NCBI GenBank assembly: GCA_021613535.1 | Contig: CP075495.1 | Span: 7,936,001 to 8,000,000 of the forward strand | Direction: 5' to 3' | Length of the DNA stretch: 64,000 nt | Origin: Adineta vaga | Lineage: Eukaryota > Rotifera | Part shown: positions 11,600-21,037 of the stretch, piece by piece | Layout of the letters: every line of letters begins with the position of its first letter | Position numbering within the stretch: the stretch's first letter is position 1 | Made by a program: the position numbers and the translations under genes | The notes under the pieces: model-generated | What the model was told of the DNA's origin: nothing | The model's database searches: none | The model's input: the letters and a program-made list of their open reading frames with translations, nothing else

Positions 11600-12088
11600 C
11601 TAGCCCAATGATGTCAGTAACTGTTGAGCTAATAAAGCATGATTACCATTATTTAGAAGTGCTTGAAATGTTGCTTGATTCAACGCTCCTAAATATCATA
11701 TTATTGAAAGATAAGAATGAAATTTTTACTTCTCACCTGTTACAGGAACACCTAATACATTTTGAAGAGCAATCCAAGCTTGTCCAACTCCTGCTTGTTG
11801 ACATACTGTTTGAAAAGCGGGTGCTAGTTGTGACTGAGGCCACCATTGATTAAACAATTGTTGGGCTTCATAACATTGCGTTGGATTTCTTTTAAATACG
11901 AAAAAAGATACCTTCAAAAAAAATCAAGAATAAAAGTCGAATATCTACCCTCCATGACCATAATGACCATGGCCATGCCCGTGTCCGTGCCCATGTCCGT
12001 GACCACCACCACCAGCACTAACCAAATGTATGGTAATAAATGTTAAACATAGAACAGTAGTAAAAATGATCCACTGATTGGTGTGCAT
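11600..12088 (-). CDS. Secreted Gly/His-rich small protein with peptidoglycan-binding-like tail
   Basis: Three exons. The chosen ATG (12088) gives MHTNQWIIFTTVLCLTFI, a signal peptide cut near 'LVSA'; an in-frame ATG at 12127 would only lengthen the leader. The mature start is GGGG followed by repeated Gly-His pairs (GHGHGHGHGHGHYGHGG), a possible metal-binding tract. Exon 2 gives 'NPTQCYEAQQLFNQWWPQ' and 'AWIALQNVLGVPVTG'; exon 3 gives 'ALNQATFQALLNNGNHALL' and ends 'LLTSLG'. The LQ..LG.PVTG.L...T..AL pattern resembles peptidoglycan-binding modules of the kind attached to bacterial or phage lysozymes. Function unknown. Confidence 0.6.
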
Positions 12089-12709
12089 GTTATTTTCAAA
12101 AGATTTGTATATGATTTGACAAGTCAATGATGTAAATATATATATACAACTAAGATTTGAAGTCTTAACAATGAAGTAATGTACTTTGAATCCTGAAAGT
12201 AAATTTTATTTGAAATTTAAACTTATTTATCAATATGGATAACTATATTTATCACATCCTTGTTGTTATGTCATTATATGACTTCTCATTTTAAAATTAG
12301 CTCTTCGTTTTATGAAGTTTATTTGAACAGACAAATGTTTGCCAAGAATGGATCAACTAATAACAATTGATGTTCTTATTGAAACGAAATTTAATCGCTT
12401 CGAGAAAGACTCAATATTGACAAGAACTTTGTGAGGGTTGTTAAGAAAGAATCTTTAAAATGATTGCATAGTCAAAAATTATTAAACATAAACGGTTATT
12501 AAATATTCTTCCACAAGATAGATTATTGTTCGAATTTTTTTATAGTTTTACATTATTCATTCTTCAGTTTATACTTCGATTCTAAGAGTATTACAAACTG
12601 CTTATTTTTACATGTCTTTTGTGATCATATACGTTCGAAAATAAAAGATAAAGTTTAATATAAGCAAAAGGTCAATGAAGTGTAAAATAAGAAAAATCAA
12701 GAATTTCTC
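12089..12709. other. Intergenic, no gene seen
   Basis: Upstream of the Gly/His protein gene and downstream of CFAP53. AT-rich, with a short (TA)n at 12136-12145. Nothing else recognised. Confidence 0.6.
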
Positions 12710-14934
12710 TTAATGGTATACAATCGGAACAGGTAAGATTGGACGAGATTGTTGGGGTTGTGCTGTATTATAACGAGGAGGAAGATTGCGATCATCTTTG
12801 TTGCAGAGTATACTACCATCATCATCGAAAAGTACAGGTTTTTCTGGTCGATAGAGTGTACCTCTATAGAAAAAAAGATAATATGTATATAGATTAAAAT
12901 AAAAAGAACAATAACAATAACATCAAGTGTAAGACATACGTTTTTGCTGAATACCATTGACGAATTGGATGTGGATTGGCCACACCTGTTTGTTGAAGTT
13001 CGAAATTAAGACGTTTTTGATATTCAACTTCGGTTTGCATGCCTTCTGCAAATTCACGTTGATTTTCATTTTCCTCCTAATAACATTTTTTTATAGTATG
13101 TCGTTTGTTTTTGATAAATATATATATATATATATACCTCTTTCTTCTTTCTTTGTTCATAATCCATTTGTCCAAATAAATCTTGTCGATAAGCAAGTCG
13201 TTTATGTCGATTACGAGCTTCAAATTCTGCATCTTCCACTTTGACTTGTTCAGAAATATTCTTGATATTATCTTTTTGCCATTGATATTCACTTGCTTCT
13301 TGTGCTTTTCTTTCGGCTAAATCAAATGAAAGAATAAAAAACATGATCAATCAATTGAATCAGATCATACTTCGTTCGATCAATTGTTGTTGTCGACCTT
13401 CGACTACTTCCTGAAGAAGTTTAGCACGCTTGTCTTTTTCTGCACGTACTTTTTCTAAACGTTTAGCATTTTGTCGATCTAATTCAGCTTGTACAATACG
13501 ATCAAGTTCAATTTGTTGTCGTTTTTCATCAATTTTACGTTGTTCCAAATATGTTCGATAACGTAAACTTTCATCACGAAGTTCCAACTAAAGATAAAAT
13601 CATCATGTATAATAGTTTTTCGAACTTGTGAATTATAGTACAAACCTTTCGTTGAAATCTATCTTTTTCATCATTTTTAGTTGCTTGACGAGTTTCATCC
13701 GTAATTTTATCTTCGAGTGCTTGTTCTTCTTCTGCTTTACGTTGTTGAACTCTTTGTTTGGTACTAAAAGAAACGTTTGAAGATAGGAGATCATTCATCA
13801 ACATGACAATTAATACGCACGCTAAAACAGTATCTAATATACGTTTTTGTTCATCTTGTTTACGTAGTTTTTCTTGAAATTCAGCCATTTTTTCATCTTT
13901 TTGTGCGCGAAATTGTGTCCACTAGATAACAAAAAGAAAACCATTGCACTAATACACAAGAACAATTCAATATGTTAAAATATATTTACAGCTGCTTCCG
14001 AATGTTCTTTTCGTTTGCTTTTCTGTAAGATACGTTCATCTTCAACAACTTGCATTTGTTCGCGTATAACTTTAGTCATATTATCTGTTTTAACTTTAGC
14101 TTCAAATACATCACGATCTTCACGTTCTTTCTTTTTCGCAATATCATTATACCATAATTCTGTCCAAAATTCTTCTTCTGCCTAGAAAGTAGGTTGATCC
14201 ATGACGCATTATTAAAACTAACAGAATAATCAATCTTACTTTTTGATCTTTTTTTCTATCGAATTTTTCTTTCATTTGCCATAAATGTTCATTACCTAAT
14301 TCATGATCTAATTCTTTTGATTGAAGTTCACGTAATTCTGCACAATCACGTCGAAAACGTTGATCATATTTTTCTTGAACAAGTCTTGCATGTTCACTAT
14401 CTTTTTCTTCACGTATACGTTTTGCTTTTTGACGCATTTTCCCAATACGTTGAGCTAAACTTTCTTTTGATGATGTTGCTTCTTGAAGATATTGTGCATC
14501 TTCAGATGCAAGTAAATCACGTAAACTAAAATTGAATTTGTTTCGTTTCTATAAGAAAAATAAAAATGAAAATTCAATTAGTCATACCGTTCACGACGAT
14601 CTTCAAGTTGATGATCGACATGATTTAATCGTCGTTCAACTTCTCGTCGAACTTGAGCATTGAAAGATTTGGTTGATGTTAGTTCATCAAATTGAATTTT
14701 ATTTAATTCAAGTTTTTCTGCTCGATTGTATTTTTCACGTGCTTCACGTATATCTTCAATCTCACGATTTTTCGTTACAAGATTTTTTTGTGGTCGATAA
14801 GGTTTCTCGAGCTAAGCAAAAAATAGACAATTACATTGTTTAGTCAGCTCTATTTTCCTTACCAAACCAAATTGACCAGGTTGTGGACCAGGAACATCAC
14901 GATTATGTATAGGTGGATACAGACTTGTTGCCAT
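12710..14934 (-). CDS. CFAP53: CFAP53 (CCDC11) ciliary microtubule inner protein
   Basis: CFAP53 is a coiled-coil protein of motile-cilium doublet microtubules and dynein-arm docking, needed for left-right patterning in vertebrates. The start at 14934 gives MATSLYPPIHNRDVPGPQ. Then come many Lys/Glu/Arg-rich helical segments, including 'KMRQKAKRIREEKD' and 'EKYDQRFRRDCAELRELQ', which match the family's most conserved block. Later exons include 'QTGVANPHPIRQWYSAK', the family end motif (NxHPxR). The last exon adds an Asp-rich and Pro-rich tail ending 'PIVYH'. About ten exons with 50-65 bp introns. Head to head with CIMAP3, another axonemal microtubule protein. Confidence 0.88.
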
Positions 14935-15266
14935 CAATAAAAGAAGTACTACTCAAAAATTCTTCTCACCTACTAATTCGACAACACAAAATAAAGTGCC
15001 ATTCAAGAAAAACTCGTCAAGTAAAAGACTTTACTTTGGATGTTATTTATGATTGAATTCGAAAATAAACTATAAAATATCTCTACGAATATTTTGCATA
15101 ATATTTTCCGTTTAATTTTTTATTGATTTTAATTCATTCGTAAAAAACGACATCTATTACAAATCTGACAAATGTTGTCTAGGTTACATATCTTGAGTTA
15201 TTTGACTAGTATGATATTCTAAAAAGAACATATATATCACTTTTCTCAACTCATCCGTGTATCGAT
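14935..15266. promoter_or_regulatory. CFAP53/CIMAP3 divergent promoter with near-consensus X-box
   Basis: This 332-bp spacer lies between the start codons of two axonemal genes. At 15174-15187 it carries GTTGTC-TA-GGTTAC, which fits the RFX X-box consensus RYYNYY-N(1-3)-RRNRAC at 11 of 12 defined positions, about 80 bp before CIMAP3 and 240 bp before CFAP53. RFX factors activate ciliary genes across animals. Binding here is inferred. Confidence 0.6.
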
Positions 15267-16545
15267 ATGTTGTTTGGTAAGATTTAGTTCTTTTTTTGCT
15301 CATATTTAGCTGCTCAGCTCATATAAATATATATCAAAATATGATTTCTTGCATGATTTGCTTTGCTTGCTTTTTTCTCAGGTGATGAACCACCTGCAAA
15401 AATTGTTTTTGGTACAACAGCACTCAATCGACCAACATTTCCTACTGATATAGCGCATGATTGCTTTGGAAATCAGCAAACACCATTACGAGGTGTACCA
15501 AATCTGTAATTGTTTTCTTATCTTTCAATTAATTATATATATATATGCTTTCAATGCTTTATCTAATGCTTTATCATCTCTAGTGGACCGGGCGCATATA
15601 ATAATGAGGAAAAGACAAATTTTCGGTATGTTCTTGAACAGCAACCGATGAGTCGCCGTGGATATACATTCAATGCACGTACAGAAAAACGAAAAACTTT
15701 TGAACCAAAGGTGATTGTTTCAGAAAAGCTTTGCTCTCTTATTAACACATCGATAAAAACTATAATGAATGGATTCAAAATTGTTCTCTCTATACATGTA
15801 GATTGATGTTCCAAGTCCAGATACGTATCAAATGGATCTAACACGTTTACCAAGTACAAAACGAGCATTCAAACCTTTTAATGAAGTTTCAGAACGATTC
15901 AAAGCACGTGCTAGAAGTGCTGATATACCAGGGTAGAAGATTTATTCTTTCTTCATTCTATACATCGATACTCTTTTTCTTGCAATCAATAGACCTGGTA
16001 GTTATGAATGTGATGTTAAACAAAATCGTCAAATACATATGCTTCATAGTTTCGGTGGACGAACAAAACTTATACCAGCTGTTAAAACGAAATGTGTGGC
16101 ATTGAATACGGATAAGGTTTGAGGAAAATAAAATCAATGATTTCGATACTTACAATATTTCTTCTCTATTGATTATTCAAGTGTGCAGTTTGTTCTCAAA
16201 CAACAACAGGCGATTATTATCAATATCGAAATGAAATTCTTTGTCCAAAATGTTTTAATTTCAATTGGCAATGGCAAGAAAAATATAAACGAACGTAAAA
16301 GAATCTATGACAAAAGTTATTTTTTTAACATGAAAACAAATTCTTTTAGATATCTTCAAGCATTTCAAAAAGTTCGTGATTGTTCATCTATTCATGATCA
16401 TGCTGGAACTTCTGCAAAAATCCAAGTAAATCAATATGAATTGATTTTTTCATCGTATCTTATTTTTCATTTTTAGTTAGCAGATGATAAATCAACAAAA
16501 AAACTTCAACGTAAAGAAGCATATCTTAGTCTCTATTGGGCTTGA
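15267..16545 (+). CDS. CIMAP3: CIMAP3 / Pitchfork homolog with an inserted CxxC-CxxC zinc module
   Basis: Pitchfork is a ciliary microtubule-associated protein with Pro-Gly-Pro motifs, acting at basal bodies. The 10-nt coding part of exon 1 (ATGTTGTTTG at 15267) splices to exon 2 near 15382, giving MLFGDEPPAKIVFG. Conserved blocks in order: 'PLRGVPNLGPGAYNNEE', 'MSRRGYTFNARTEKR', 'FKPFNEVSERFKAR', 'IPGPGSYECD', 'SFGGRTKLIP' and the terminal 'RKEAYLSLYWA' (human ends AYLSLYYN). Between the last two blocks is an insert of about 65 residues with CAVC, 16 residues, then CPKC, like one zinc module of a LIM domain; the human protein lacks it. About seven exons. It reads away from CFAP53. Confidence 0.88.
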
Positions 16546-16656
16546 TTTTACTATTATTATTTTTTTTTGCTAAATAAACATTAAAATGATTTTTCTATTA
16601 AAAACAAACAAAATTTTGTCTTTCGTAATTACATTTCTAGATATTAATTTCCTTCC

Positions 16657-17915
16657 ATGACATCTTATAATCAATCGGAAATTGAACGACTCAAAGCTGA
16701 TATTCATCATGAAGAACAAATCAAGTAAATAACTCATTTATATATTGAAAAATCATACATTTCCATCTAATAAATAGATCATCTCTTGAACAATCATGTC
16801 AAGAATTACAAAGTACAGCTGTAGAATTAGAAAAACGTTTAAAAATGATCGATGAAGAAAGTATGTGAAATATTCATGTCATTTTTCTTATCCTTTTCAT
16901 TCAAGATTATTCATTCTATAATGACATTTTCCTATAGTGAATACTCATGCAGATATAGGCGGTGTAGTAGAAGGTATTGATTTTTGTGTCAAACATTCGA
17001 ATAATTACATCTAATCATATAAATTCGACTTGTTTTTTATCCATCAAAACATCACATATGTTTGATGAGATGAAAAGTCATTTATTTCTCTTTTATTAGC
17101 AGAATTGAAATAAGAATATTTTCATTTTAAAGGTAATGAATGGAAAACACGTTTCGAAAATCAAGAAGAAATTAATCGTCATTTAACAAGACAAATTGTT
17201 TTACTTGATAAAAATATTGATCAAGCAAAAGAAGAACTCAAAGCCGGTATGAAAAGAAATCAAAAGAACAACAATGAAATTTGATTTGTTTTGTTTTTTA
17301 AGCTAAAACACGTGCATTAAAAGTTAATCCGAATGAAGTAAATATTGTTTTTTTCTTTTTGTTTTGAAAAATAATACATGAGATATATTGTACTTTCAAG
17401 GTTAATCAAGACGTACTTAAAGGTGTAGAAAATGAAAAGAAGAATTTGTTAAGTCAATTACGTGATTATGAATGGCGATTAGAACAAGAAAATAAGGTAA
17501 ATAGAAAATGTATTATTCATATGTTATATCATAGAAATCGAATTCTTAGGCATATCATCGGGCTACTGATGAACGAAAAAATTTAACCAATGAAATAACG
17601 GATGTCCGAAGTAAGACTAGCTGTGCTGCTTCTGAAAGAATAAACTAATATACGTATTAAAAAATAGATGCGATTTCAACGATTAAAGAACGAACACATG
17701 CAGTAGATCATATGAAAAGTGATCGAGGTGGACAAGCTTCATATCGTGAACCGAATGCGTAGGTGAATTCAGGATAAAATTATTCGATATCTTATTTTGA
17801 TATATTTAGAGCTACGCCAGTTGAAAGACGTGCTCCCGATACAAAACGAGGTCCAATTACAAGTCGAAATACAACCACAACAACATCGCGTAGTCTACCG
17901 AAATTAGATAAATAA
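16657..17915 (+). CDS. CCDC169: CCDC169 homolog, coiled-coil protein
   Basis: A coiled-coil protein of about 210 residues starting MTSYNQSEIERLKADIHH. The diagnostic block is 'EGNEWKTRFENQEEINRHL' followed by 'RQIVLLDKNIDQ', equivalent to the human segment around SEWKTRYETQLELN. Then 'LLSQLRDYEWRLEQENKAYH' and a basic Thr/Arg-rich tail ending 'SRSLPKLDK'. Nine or so exons, including a 36-nt one (about 16939-16974). The molecular role is not established in any organism I know; human expression is testis biased, which fits its place directly behind CIMAP3 (111 bp after the CIMAP3 stop). Confidence 0.75.
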
Positions 17916-18179
17916 TAATGACAGTATAGAATTAGAATGTTCAGCACTGCAATGAATATGGGGCTGCTTTACTTCTCGGTGTTATTTTGTTCATTGTCCT
18001 TGTTTGATAATACTTTCCAGTGATTATATATTAATCTCATGACTTTTTTTTTGTCGTCGTTTGCTGTGTATAATGATGATCAGGTATCTATTGGGAGCCT
18101 CATAGATTGCGCGAAAAATAACAAAACTTAATTTTTTTAAACATTCTAACTTACTTCTTTTTCTTTGTTTCTATTCATC

Positions 18180-18443
18180 ATGTCTATAACAGAAGAACGG
18201 ACGGAACTTTTATTGAATACACTTAATGAAGCTGTCACTATGTTACTTGAAGCTTTTAATGCTAACAAAACACAGACTGACATTGTTGTCTCGATGGAAA
18301 AAAAGAATCATAGAAATCATAAAGAACACAAGATAATGAAAAATGTTCATTTTATACGAAGAAATATGTCAGCAAATTCTACTATCAAAAAAATATCGAA
18401 TACAACGACAAAGAAAAGTGTTAAGAATAAAAGATTTCATTGA
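18180..18443 (+). CDS. Small unknown protein, 87 residues
   Basis: ATG-initiated ORF starting MSITEERTELLLNTLNEA, followed by an amphipathic helix and a very basic, Ser/Thr/Asn-rich tail (KKISNTTTKKSVKNK). No family recognised. It ends 5 nt short of the HSBP1 stop codon on the other strand, so 3' ends must overlap. An upstream in-frame ATG at 18165 would add five residues. Confidence 0.4.
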   Translation: MSITEERTELLLNTLNEAVTMLLEAFNANKTQTDIVVSMEKKNHRNHKEHKIMKNVHFIRRNMSANSTIKKISNTTTKKSVKNKRFH

Positions 18444-18448
18444 TATTT

Positions 18449-18799
18449 TTATGGTAATTGAGCATTCGTTTGTGAGATAATATGTGAAATATTACGTTCG
18501 AGATCATCAATACGTTTACCAACATCATCAACTAATTAGAAAAACAATAGAGAAATATGAACAAGTATCTGTCGATTTCTTCTCTTACTTTTTGCCATAA
18601 TTGAATCACTCATTTGACCAAATTTATCTTGGATTTGACCTATTGTATGTTGAACCTGAGGAAGAGAAGAAAATAATCATGATCAAAGAAGAAAAAATTC
18701 GAGAATTTAAATATTTACTAAATTAACAAATTCTTGGGCATTTTGTGGTTCGCGTATGGGATATTCTTGATTATTAGCTAATGTAGTTGAATTTGTCAT
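18449..18799 (-). CDS. HSBP1: HSBP1, heat shock factor binding protein 1
   Basis: HSBP1 is a short coiled coil that binds the trimerisation domain of HSF1 and is also a trimeric WASH-complex assembly factor. Three exons join to MTNSTTLANNQEYPIRE, then 'QHTIGQIQDKFGQMSDSIM', 'KIDDVGKRIDDLERNI', ending 'SHIISQTNAQLP'. The QDKF-MSD-I-RIDD-RIDDLE heptads match the family. About 76 residues, the usual length. The stop faces the small upstream ORF with a 5-nt gap. Confidence 0.9.
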
Positions 18800-19404
18800 G
18801 ATCTAAAAGAAAATATGAAAAATTTTCACATATAATCTTGCTTTCGATAGTCTCGCGTTGAACTTTATCATCATCGTCTTTTTCTCTTTTCTCACATACT
18901 TAACTACCCGAAGATGTTTAAAGAAAAAGAAAAAAAAATGACGGTGTCCGACGTGTTTTCACCCGTATTCTGATGTTGTATGCAAACGACATAACGACAG
19001 AAAATGAGCGACGCGTACCGACCAACATTACAGCAACAGAATATGCATCTTTAAATAGAAACGAGAAGCACAAAAAAAAACAGAATGGAAGCTTTTTCTC
19101 TTGCTCTACTATTTATATTAAAAGCAAAAAAAAGTTTTAAGTAGGTTTCATTCATCACTTAGTAATTGGATATTATTTATTGAATGCTTAAATAAATTCA
19201 AATAAGTCCAATAGTCAAGGATAACAAACAACATATAAAAAAAACAAAAGATACGTCAATGTTTTCACTATCTGTCGATTTGTTACAGCAGTGTAATTGC
19301 GTAATAACAAATATATTTCATCACTTGTGTAACATTTCAGTATAGAATCAAATATATATATATATATATAAACATCGTGTGTACAGTTGAAAAATAATAT
19401 CAAG
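18800..19404. other. Divergent spacer between HSBP1 and the 2H gene
   Basis: About 600 bp holding both 5' regions. Poly(A) runs near 18924-18938 and a (TA)n repeat at about 19352-19370 just before the 2H start. No clear heat shock element or X-box seen. Confidence 0.5.
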
Positions 19405-20448
19405 ATGGCAATGGCAAGTGCGACGACAACAAATCAAACAGCTTTATGTTTGATTCCACCGGAAAATGTTTGGGAACAGATTCAAGCGATTCGTTCAACG
19501 AATGATAGAGCATATCCACGTTGGATGCCACATATTAATTTGATCTATCCTTTTGTACCAGAAAGTAATTTCGACAATATTAAAACACAATTAGAATTAG
19601 TTCTTCATCGACAAAAACCATTTTCAATTCAATTTGATCAAAATTCTTTTCATTATTTTCAACAAAAAGATAACGATTGTACATATCATCTTCAACCAAC
19701 GGACACTACGAACGTGATTGATTTACAAAAACTAATTCAAGATCAATTAATAAAAATCTGTAAGAAAAAACGTCCATTTGAAGCGCATCTTACACTTGGT
19801 CAAAGTAAAATCAAAATTATTGATAATGTATTTACAAAATTGAAATCGAATTGGTCAACAATTGAATTTACTGTTGATCGTATTTATATGATTAGTCGAG
19901 AAAATCATCCTGAAAATTTATTTACAATTAAAAATGAAATTCTTCTTTTAAATCAAAAAGACGAATTGAATGTTTCACAAGTAACATGTTCACCTACGAA
20001 TACTCTTAGTATCTTATCACCAAATGGATTTTCTACACGTGTTCATCAGTTATTTGAACGTACATCATTTCAACCATTGAAATCATTTCGAATTATTCTT
20101 GCTGATTATGAAAATGGTCCTATAAATAATGATTTACGTTCAAAATTAGAATCAACATTAAAATTTACAATCGAATTTGGACAAGATTCACTTGGATATG
20201 ATGAAACAAGTTCACGAGTTTTCTTAAAACCAAGCAATATCGAAGCAATACAACAGTTACAAATACTTGATCAAACGAAATATGATGGATCGTTAACTTT
20301 AGGTCATTTAAATAAAAATGATTTCAATCAAGTCTTGGATCGTTTCATTCAAAGTTGGCCAGGTGGAATGAACAGTATCGATATTGATCGAATACATTTA
20401 ATAGATGCAAATGATAAATTTAAATTTATCTTTCGTTTAAAAACTTAA
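19405..20448 (+). CDS. 2H-phosphoesterase (2'-5' RNA ligase-like) protein with a degenerate second copy
   Basis: Single-exon protein of 347 residues from the ATG at 19405 (MAMASATTTNQTALC). The first half has the two signature histidine motifs of the 2H superfamily, 'WMPHINLIYPFVPE' (HxN) and 'FEAHLTLGQ' (HxT). Members act on RNA 2',3'-cyclic ends or nucleotide cyclic phosphates. From about residue 215 a second segment repeats the fold pattern ('KSFRIILADYENG', 'DGSLTLGHLNK', 'IDIDRIHLIDAND'), but the catalytic His is Ser (S-L-T-L) and no HxN motif is seen, so it looks inactive. Substrate unknown. It converges on the USP gene. Confidence 0.72.
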   Translation: MAMASATTTNQTALCLIPPENVWEQIQAIRSTNDRAYPRWMPHINLIYPFVPESNFDNIKTQLELVLHRQKPFSIQFDQNSFHYFQQKDNDCTYHLQPTDTTNVIDLQKLIQDQLIKICKKKRPFEAHLTLGQSKIKIIDNVFTKLKSNWSTIEFTVDRIYMISRENHPENLFTIKNEILLLNQKDELNVSQVTCSPTNTLSILSPNGFSTRVHQLFERTSFQPLKSFRIILADYENGPINNDLRSKLESTLKFTIEFGQDSLGYDETSSRVFLKPSNIEAIQQLQILDQTKYDGSLTLGHLNKNDFNQVLDRFIQSWPGGMNSIDIDRIHLIDANDKFKFIFRLKT

Positions 20449-21037
20449 TATTTTGTATTCTGTTCTGCCGATTTAATACTTTTTGATGGAAAAAATTACC
20501 GAAATATAGAATACATCAAACAAAAGGAAAGTTTCTTCGCCGGAGATGTCTACTAATGCAATCAATAATTGATCTGATTAAATAATAAATTTCGCTTTTA
20601 TGTAACGTCATTTTTCCATGTATTTTTTTTTTTGGTACCAATATAATGACAATATTAACACACTTCACGAAAGAAGAAGAAGAAGAAAAAGTACAAATTA
20701 AGACATTCTTTAATGGTAGATTTATATACATTCAACAGGTCGAGAAAACAAGTGATAAGCGTTCAAAGGATTACTAATTAAATAGAATTTAACAATAAGA
20801 TTTCAAAAAAAATCTAACGGAAAAATTTGTACTGTACAACAAAGAAGGCTCGGATGAAAGAAAAGGAAAATTTCATATAGATTCTATTTTCTCATTATAA
20901 AATACAGACACTAGAAAAAAAATAAATATGTATATATAATCATACTGATTTACTGTTTTGTACATTCGAAAAAAGGAAAAAGAAAAAGGAAATTAATCAT
21001 TTTTTTAGCTTTCAATTTAAAAATATTTTATAAATCA
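20449..21037. other. Convergent 3' spacer, no gene seen
   Basis: Lies between the stops of the 2H gene and the deubiquitinase gene. AT-rich; presumably both 3' UTRs. A minus-strand frame at 20516-20731 has no recognisable similarity. Confidence 0.6.

Noticed and set aside
13122-13138. (TA)n tract inside CFAP53
   Set aside because: Short intronic microsatellite; similar tracts near 7740, 19352 and 51917 have no further structure.
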